In this document: positions 5,085 through 9,653 of the stretch, piece by piece | Numbering within the stretch: position 1 is the first letter of the stretch | Layout of the letters: the number at the start of each line of letters is the position of its first letter | Source of the DNA: Desulfovibrionaceae bacterium UBA930 | Lineage (GTDB): Bacteria > Desulfobacterota > Desulfovibrionia > Desulfovibrionales > Desulfovibrionaceae | Reading direction: 5' to 3' | NCBI GenBank assembly: GCA_002293605.1 | Contig: DBDO01000230.1 | Coordinates: 589 to 10,241 of the forward strand | DNA: 9,653 nt | Position numbers and translations under genes: made by a program | The notes under the pieces: generated by a model | The model's input: only the letters and a program-made list of their open reading frames with translations | Told to the model about the DNA's origin: nothing | The model's database searches: none

Positions 5085-7676
5085 ATGTCCGAGGCGCATT
5101 CTGAAGGCCAATCCACGCTGATCAGACAAATGCTGGAAAAGGAGACGGGTCGGCGCAAGCCTTCAGGAATTCCCCATGCCGTTTTGTTCATCATTCCCAT
5201 TCTCTGGTCCTTGTTCCAGGTCTGGTACACCTCGCCCCTGCCTTTTGCCTTGGGCATTGGGGTGTTTAATGACACGGCGGCCCGCTCCCTGCATCTGGGA
5301 TTTTCCATTTTCATCGCTTACCTGGGCTTTCCTATGCTCAAGGGCAGCCCCAAGGACCGTATTCCCCTGTATGACTGGGTGATGGCGGCAATAGCGGGTT
5401 TTTGCGCGGCCTACCTGTATATTTTTCAGGACGCTCTGGCCGCACGGCCAGGCATTCCCACCCAGGAAGACATTATAGTGGCCTGCGTGGGCATAGTTCT
5501 TCTGCTGGAAGCCACCCGGCGCGTCATGGGCCTGCCCATGACCTGCGTGGCCATTGTCTTTATTCTCTATGTCTTTGCCGGTCCTTTTGCGCCGGATTTG
5601 ATCGCCCATCGCGGGGCCTCGCTTTCCCGGGCCGCCTCCCAATTCTGGCTGACCCAGGAAGGAGTCTTTGGCGTGCCCCTTGGCGTATCCACCAGCTTCG
5701 TCTTTTTATACGTGCTTTTCGGGGCCATGCTGGAAAACGCGGGCGCGGGCAACTACCTGACCTCGCTTTCCTTCGCCTTGCTGGGGCACCTGCGCGGCGG
5801 TCCGGCCAAGGCGGCGGTTGTGGCCTCGGGCCTGCACGGCCTGATTTCCGGCTCGTCCATCGCCAATGTACTGACCTGCGGCCCGGTCACCATCATGCTG
5901 ATGAAAAAGGTGGGCTTTTCCGCGGAAAAGGCCGGAGCGGTGGAGGTCGCGGCCGGGTCAAACGGGCAGATCATGCCCCCGGTCATGGGCGCAGCGGCCT
6001 TTTTGATGGTCGAATACATCAACATGCCCTATGCCCAGCTTATCAAACACGCCTTTATTCCGGCCCTTTTGACCTACGGCTCGCTTTTGTACATCGTGCA
6101 CCTTGAGGCCTGTAAAATGGACATGGTGGGCCTGCCTCGCCAATCCACCCTGAAACACCGCCTGATCGGCTGGGGACTGACCCTTTCCGCCCTGACCCTG
6201 CTCATAGGGGCCATTCATTATCTTACGGCCTGGATTCCGGCCCTGTTCGGCGGCTATGCCTGGATTGTCTTCGCTCTGCTGCTGCTTATCGGCTACTCCG
6301 CCCTGGTTGCGCTTTCCCTGCGTTATCCGGAACTGCCGGAAGGCGACGAGCAGCTTATGCACCTGCCTGCGGTCAAGCCCATTTTGCTGTCCGGCCTGCA
6401 TTTTCTGCTGCCCATAGCAGCCCTGGTCTGGTGCCTGATGGTCATGGAGATGTCTCCGGGTCTGGCCGCATTTTACGCCTGCTCCTGCATGGCCTTTATC
6501 CTGCTTACGCAAAAGCCCCTCACGGCAATCCTGCGCAAGGAACCGGTATTCCCGGCTTTTATGGAAGGCCTGAGCCGTTTGCTCAACAGCATGGTGGCCG
6601 GGGGCAAGAATATGGTGGGCATCGGTCTGGCCACGGCCAGCGCGGGCATTATCGTGGGCGCGGTCAGCCTGACCGGCGTGGGCCAGGTACTGGCCTCGGT
6701 GGTGGAAGCCCTGTCCATGGGCTATCTGCCGCTGGTGCTGATCATGACCGCCATTCTGGCCCTGATTCTGGGCATGGGGCTGCCGACCACGGCCAACTAT
6801 ATCATCGTGTCCACCCTGCTCGCTCCGGTTATTTACAATCTGGCCGCAGCGCACGGTCTGGCCATTCCCCTGGTCGCGGTGCACCTGTTCTGTCTCTATT
6901 TCGGCATCATGGCCGATGCAACGCCTCCAGTGGCCCTGGCCGCTTTTGCGGCAGCCGGTATTTCCGGGGGCGACCCCTTCAAAACCGGCATCCAGGGTTT
7001 TTACTACGAGATGCGCACGGCCATTCTGCCCTTCGTCTTTTTGTACAACCCGGAAATTCTGCTGATAGGCATTGAGAGCACCGGGCAGCTCATCTGGGTG
7101 CTCTTGACGGCTGTTCTGGCCTGCATGGCCTTTGCCTGCGCCACCCAGGCCTTTATGCTCACGCGCGCGCGCTGGTGGGAGGTCGTGCTGCTGCTCGCCG
7201 CCATGATCGTTCTCTTTCGCCCGGATCTGCCGCAAAACGCCCTGTATCCGCCCTATCAAACCCTGCCGCCCGCTGAACTGATGCAGACCGTGGAGAGCCT
7301 GAAAAAAGGCGATTCCCTGCGTCTTTTTGTGAGCACGGATTTTGGAGAGGGCAGGATCAAAAAACAGGTCCTGGCTCTGCCTGTTGAAGGCGAAGGCGCG
7401 GAGCAAAAGCTGGAAAACGCAGGTCTTGTACTTGCCTGGGAAGGCGACAAGCTCATGGTAAACGATGTGCTGGTGGACAGCCGGGTGGAAAAGCTCGGCC
7501 TGAACATGGACGACCCGACCGAGGTACTGGGCCTGGAAGTGCCGAGCGAGCGCCCGGACAAGGGGCTGTTCAGCATACCCGGCCTCATTCTTCTGGGCCT
7601 TGTCGTGCTGACGCAGCTGCGCCGCAAGCGCCGGGAGGATGGGTTTAAGCTCAACAAATCGGACATATTCGCTTAG
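5085..7676 (+). CDS. Fused TRAP transporter permease (small plus large subunit) with C-terminal DUF3394/PDZ-like domain
   Basis: An inner-membrane protein of 863 aa that should take solute from the TAXI receptor and import it with an ion gradient. The N-terminal third (first hydrophobic segments at about 32-48, 52-80, 97-116, 130-168) corresponds to the small DctQ-like part. The DctM-like core follows, with SGSSIANVLTCGPVTIMLM (255-273), AAGSNGQIMPPVMGAAAF (289-306), GMGLPTTANY (563-572) and FGIMADATPPVALAAFAAAG (606-625). After a last core segment near 696-711 comes a soluble stretch (about 715-828) with a PDZ-like VLVDSRVEKLGL, then one more membrane helix (about 829-845) and a basic tail. 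This end resembles DUF3394, known from TAXI-linked permeases; its role is unclear. The fused form is normal for TAXI systems. The protein is complete. Confidence 0.93.
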   Translation: MSEAHSEGQSTLIRQMLEKETGRRKPSGIPHAVLFIIPILWSLFQVWYTSPLPFALGIGVFNDTAARSLHLGFSIFIAYLGFPMLKGSPKDRIPLYDWVMAAIAGFCAAYLYIFQDALAARPGIPTQEDIIVACVGIVLLLEATRRVMGLPMTCVAIVFILYVFAGPFAPDLIAHRGASLSRAASQFWLTQEGVFGVPLGVSTSFVFLYVLFGAMLENAGAGNYLTSLSFALLGHLRGGPAKAAVVASGLHGLISGSSIANVLTCGPVTIMLMKKVGFSAEKAGAVEVAAGSNGQIMPPVMGAAAFLMVEYINMPYAQLIKHAFIPALLTYGSLLYIVHLEACKMDMVGLPRQSTLKHRLIGWGLTLSALTLLIGAIHYLTAWIPALFGGYAWIVFALLLLIGYSALVALSLRYPELPEGDEQLMHLPAVKPILLSGLHFLLPIAALVWCLMVMEMSPGLAAFYACSCMAFILLTQKPLTAILRKEPVFPAFMEGLSRLLNSMVAGGKNMVGIGLATASAGIIVGAVSLTGVGQVLASVVEALSMGYLPLVLIMTAILALILGMGLPTTANYIIVSTLLAPVIYNLAAAHGLAIPLVAVHLFCLYFGIMADATPPVALAAFAAAGISGGDPFKTGIQGFYYEMRTAILPFVFLYNPEILLIGIESTGQLIWVLLTAVLACMAFACATQAFMLTRARWWEVVLLLAAMIVLFRPDLPQNALYPPYQTLPPAELMQTVESLKKGDSLRLFVSTDFGEGRIKKQVLALPVEGEGAEQKLENAGLVLAWEGDKLMVNDVLVDSRVEKLGLNMDDPTEVLGLEVPSERPDKGLFSIPGLILLGLVVLTQLRRKRREDGFKLNKSDIFA

Positions 7677-7697
7677 GTTCAGACCTCATTACTTTGG

Positions 7698-7728
7698 GGC
7701 TCAGGCCTCAAATAATGAGGCCTGAGCC
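7698..7728. terminator. Hairpin between convergent genes, likely bidirectional terminator
   Basis: A perfect 13-bp stem, GGCTCAGGCCTCA (7698-7710) with its complement at 7716-7728 and loop AATAA, starts 22 bases after the permease stop and touches the stop codon of the minus-strand SDR gene (7728-7730). Its place between convergent genes suits termination on both strands. Neither side has a U-run, so the mechanism could instead be 3'-end protection after Rho-dependent stopping. Confidence 0.6.
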
Positions 7729-8702
7729 TAGCGTACAGTTTCCAGCAAACGGGCTATTTCCTCATCCATGTGATCTGCAAAGCGCTGCCTGGTGGCCGCG
7801 ACAAAGGCCGCATTGCTGATATGCAGGTCTTGCGGTTTTTTGCCCTCGGCGCAGGCAAAGCGCAGGGGAACTTCCCGCCCCAGGCGTTTTGCGGCGGCAG
7901 CGGCCACGCGGCGCGCCACCGTGCCGATGCTGACGCTCGTCCCTGTGGAGAGATTGAAAAGGCGGCCCGCCAGATCCGGGCGCGCAAGCAGGCTGTGGAT
8001 GCCCTTGGCCGCATCCCCCAGCCAGATGAAATCACGCGGGGTATCGGGGTGGGAGCGCAGCACGAGCTCTTTGTCCTGCATGGCGGCCCTGCACAGATCA
8101 TTGAGCAGCAGGTGCCACTTGTCGCTGTCTGCCAGCTTGGGCGCGCCGTAGCCGTTGCTCAGGCGCACGATAATGCAGGGCAGCTTTCTGGTGCGCATGA
8201 ATAAACGGCAGTATTCCTCGCCGACCAGGTGGGTAAGCGCGTAATCGTTTCTGGGTTCGGGGGGCGAGGCCTCGCTGATCGCACCGCCTGCGGCCCCGTA
8301 TACATGGATGGTGCTGCAATAGAGCAGCAGGGGAAGCCTTCCGGAAGCCTGATCCTGTCGACCCTGCTGCTTGCAAAGCAGGGCCGCAATCAGATTGCGC
8401 GTGCCCAGTCCGTTCACCAGCAAGGCCCGGCGCGGGTAGTCTGGTAAAAATTCCTCGTTCAAACTGGCGGCATGGACGATGCCGTCCAGGCCCTCGGGCA
8501 GCAGGGGGGCCAGTTCTTCCGGGCTCAGGCTTTCAATATCCGCGCTGATGAGGGTGCAGGGCCATGCGGCCTGCGGGGCTCTGGCCCGGCGCGAAAGCAC
8601 AAAGACCCGATGCCCCTCTGCGGCGAGCTGTGCGCTGATCCAGGCCCCGGCATAGCCAAAGCCCCCGGTAACGAGATAGCGGCGCGAAGCGGTATGGTTC
8701 AT
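7728..8702 (-). CDS. NAD(P)-dependent sugar epimerase/reductase (extended SDR), last gene of the CDP-sugar cassette
   Basis: A cytoplasmic extended short-chain dehydrogenase of 324 aa, probably the 4-keto reductase (or epimerase) that finishes a CDP-6-deoxy sugar. The Rossmann fold opens with YLVTGGFGYAG (GxxGxxG, about residues 9-19), and the fold continues with VHAAS near 76-80. The catalytic region has CSTIHVYG (129-136) and DYALTHLVGEEYC (153-165), so Tyr154 is followed by His158 where Lys is usual (YxxxK). RDFIWLGDAAKGI (223-235) is the usual late SDR motif. The start is ATG 8702 because AAGGA (8707-8711) lies four bases upstream; the GTG at 8714 would overlap the upstream stop and has no such site. 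The stop of the epimerase gene is 8 bases upstream, so translation may be coupled. Substrate and product are inferred from the neighbours. Confidence 0.88.
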   Translation of the reverse strand: MNHTASRRYLVTGGFGYAGAWISAQLAAEGHRVFVLSRRARAPQAAWPCTLISADIESLSPEELAPLLPEGLDGIVHAASLNEEFLPDYPRRALLVNGLGTRNLIAALLCKQQGRQDQASGRLPLLLYCSTIHVYGAAGGAISEASPPEPRNDYALTHLVGEEYCRLFMRTRKLPCIIVRLSNGYGAPKLADSDKWHLLLNDLCRAAMQDKELVLRSHPDTPRDFIWLGDAAKGIHSLLARPDLAGRLFNLSTGTSVSIGTVARRVAAAAAKRLGREVPLRFACAEGKKPQDLHISNAAFVAATRQRFADHMDEEIARLLETVR

Positions 8703-8706
8703 GGCG

Positions 8707-8711
8707 TCCTT
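8707..8711 (-). promoter_or_regulatory. Ribosome binding site deciding the SDR start
   Basis: On the minus strand AAGGA is followed by CGCC and then ATG at 8702. It overlaps the TGA stop (8711-8713) of the upstream epimerase gene by one base, an arrangement that favours translational coupling. Confidence 0.65.
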
Positions 8712-9202
8712 CACGGTTGCAAGCGCCAGGGAACGGGCGGTGCGTCCGGCGCGTCAAGCGCAAGGCGCTCCGCTTCTTCGGGCCGGTGCGCTATGTCCGC
8801 CAGATTGGCAATCAGCGCGGGCGCATCGCTGATGCCTGTAAAGGCGTACCAGATGCCAGGGGGAATATGCAGCAATTTGTACGCCTCCGGCCTGCCCAGG
8901 ATAAAGCGCTCCGCGCGTTCGTAGGTGGGCGATCCGCTTCTGCCATCATAGAGCGTGAACGCAACCCGTCCCACAGGCACGGCAAAGGTCTGGCTTTGCT
9001 CACGGTGGCGCTTCCAGCCTTTGATTGTGCCTGAATCCACTTCGGAAAAATAGATTTCGCCAAAGCCGCCGAACAGGGGGCTGTCGGCGCGCAGCATGTG
9101 CAGCACCGGACCGCCTGCGGTGGGAATAACTCGCAAGGGGCAGGTCCAGACGCCCGCAAGCGCGGCCGCGTGCGCACCCTCCGGCATGCTCAGTCCGTCC
9201 AT
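8711..9202 (-). CDS. dTDP-4-dehydrorhamnose 3,5-epimerase-like cupin (RmlC family), acting in a CDP-sugar cassette
   Basis: A small cupin of 163 aa, slightly shorter than the usual 180-185 of RmlC. It probably epimerises the 4-keto-6-deoxy sugar made by the dehydratase upstream. Family marks are GTIKGWKRHREQSQ (58-71), VGRVAFTLYDGRSGSPTYER (77-96; the 'DxR..SPTyg' strand), LLHIPPGIWYAF (110-121) and a closing acidic stretch LALDAPDAP (147-155). Relatives usually read GWHxH and PPGxWHGF; here the first His is Lys64 and the second Tyr119, so activity may be altered. It overlaps the dehydratase stop (9190-9192) by 13 bases if ATG 9202 is used (AAAGG four bases before). ATG 9187, two bases past that stop, is an alternative. 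The CDP-linked substrate is inferred from context. Confidence 0.82.
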   Translation of the reverse strand: MDGLSMPEGAHAAALAGVWTCPLRVIPTAGGPVLHMLRADSPLFGGFGEIYFSEVDSGTIKGWKRHREQSQTFAVPVGRVAFTLYDGRSGSPTYERAERFILGRPEAYKLLHIPPGIWYAFTGISDAPALIANLADIAHRPEEAERLALDAPDAPPVPWRLQP

Positions 9203-9653
9203 GCGGCCTTTTGCTCCCGCGCTTTTTCCGTATAGTCCGCAATCTGCCCGGCGCTAAAGGCATACATATCTTTCGGCGTCTCTCGCAGACGGCGGTACCA
9301 TTCTGCCGTAAAGCGCACGGTTTCGGCAAAGGGCAGGGTCGCCTTCCAGGCAAGGTGCGCCAGAGCCTTGTCGCAACAAAGTTTCAGCAGGGTGGCTTCT
9401 TTTTTTTCATCCGCTGCCGCAGGGCTTATGGACAGGGAAAAGCCGGGCCAGTGGCGGACCAGGGCTTCGGCAAGTTCGCCCACAGTGGCGTTTACCTCCG
9501 CAGGAGGGCCAAAATTGAAGGACTCCCCGTGCAGTTGCAGGCCTTCGCGGGCAGGAGCTTGCAGCAGGTTCGCTCCGAGCCACAGGTAGCCGGACAGCGG
9601 TTCCAGCACATGCTGCCAGGGGCGCGTGGCCGCCGGGCTGCGGATCAGCGCGG
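9190..9653 (-). CDS. rfbG: CDP-glucose 4,6-dehydratase, C-terminal part (5' end outside window)
   Basis: This cytoplasmic extended-SDR enzyme converts CDP-glucose to CDP-4-dehydro-6-deoxyglucose, the entry step to CDP-linked deoxy and dideoxy sugars of O-antigens. Only the last 154 or so residues are present; the frame is open to the right edge. The diagnostic stretch ALIRSPAATRPWQHVLEPL (about 9595-9651) followed by SGYLWLGANLL is typical of this enzyme and not of dTDP-glucose dehydratases. The rest, with FNFGPPAEVNATVGELAEAL and the aromatic end ETVRFTAEWYRRL, matches the family C-terminus. The catalytic Tyr/Lys and cofactor site lie outside the window. It is first of the three minus-strand cassette genes seen here and overlaps or abuts the epimerase gene. 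Orthologues are also called ddhB. Confidence 0.88.
   Translation of the reverse strand, partial: ALIRSPAATRPWQHVLEPLSGYLWLGANLLQAPAREGLQLHGESFNFGPPAEVNATVGELAEALVRHWPGFSLSISPAAADEKKEATLLKLCCDKALAHLAWKATLPFAETVRFTAEWYRRLRETPKDMYAFSAGQIADYTEKAREQKAAWTD

Noticed and set aside
4913..5104. Small open frame of 62 codons in the palindrome-rich intergenic stretch
   Set aside because: It is built from the GC repeats, runs into the permease start and has no convincing ribosome binding site.
5958..7406. Antisense open frame of 482 codons inside the TRAP permease
   Set aside because: Gln/Gly/His-rich low-complexity translation opposite conserved DctM motifs; a composition artefact.
8703..8714. GTG 8714 as start of the SDR
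   Set aside because: It overlaps the TGA of the epimerase gene and lacks a ribosome binding site, while ATG 8702 has AAGGA four bases upstream.

Overview
The window (9,653 bases, GC-rich with a strong G/C bias at codon third positions) looks like chromosomal DNA of a Gram-negative, sulfate-reducer-type bacterium. A Desulfovibrio-like member of the Desulfovibrionaceae is my best guess. It rests on the hisS-aspS pairing, the TAXI-type TRAP transporter and the intergenic 'ggggctccgcccc'-style palindromes. It is an impression from memory, not a computed assignment.

Layout. Positions 1-476 (+) hold the 3' part of a biotin protein ligase (birA) that starts before the window and ends unusually early. 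A possible sigma70-type promoter (TTGACA at 501-506, TG-n-CATAAG at 519-527) precedes hisS (574-1875) and aspS (1899-3767). A TAXI-family TRAP solute-binding protein (3792-4778) follows. These three genes lie 23-24 bases apart and look like one transcription unit. A 306-base intergenic stretch (4779-5084) packed with perfect palindromes separates the binding protein from its fused TRAP permease (5085-7676). The permease carries a C-terminal DUF3394/PDZ-like extension.

A strong hairpin (7698-7728) lies between convergent genes. From there to the right edge, three minus-strand genes form a sugar-nucleotide cassette. In transcription order they are a CDP-glucose 4,6-dehydratase (rfbG/ddhB type, cut by the window edge), an RmlC-like cupin epimerase (8711-9202) and an extended SDR reductase/epimerase (7728-8702). 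They overlap or nearly touch and so appear co-transcribed. Together they would convert CDP-glucose to a CDP-4-keto-6-deoxy sugar, possibly epimerise it, and reduce it for O-antigen or other surface glycan.

How the parts relate. The aminoacyl-tRNA synthetases are housekeeping genes, but AspRS carries the His and Gly residues linked to non-discriminating (tRNA-Asp plus tRNA-Asn) enzymes, which would imply GatCAB-dependent Asn-tRNA formation. The TRAP system imports an unknown organic solute, and its intergenic hairpins could help keep binding protein in excess over permease. In the sugar cassette, both tailoring enzymes lack a canonical catalytic residue (Lys for His in the epimerase, YxxxH for YxxxK in the SDR), the most unusual biochemical point here. 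I see no mobile element, CRISPR array, tRNA or rRNA gene, and no clearly novel multi-gene system.
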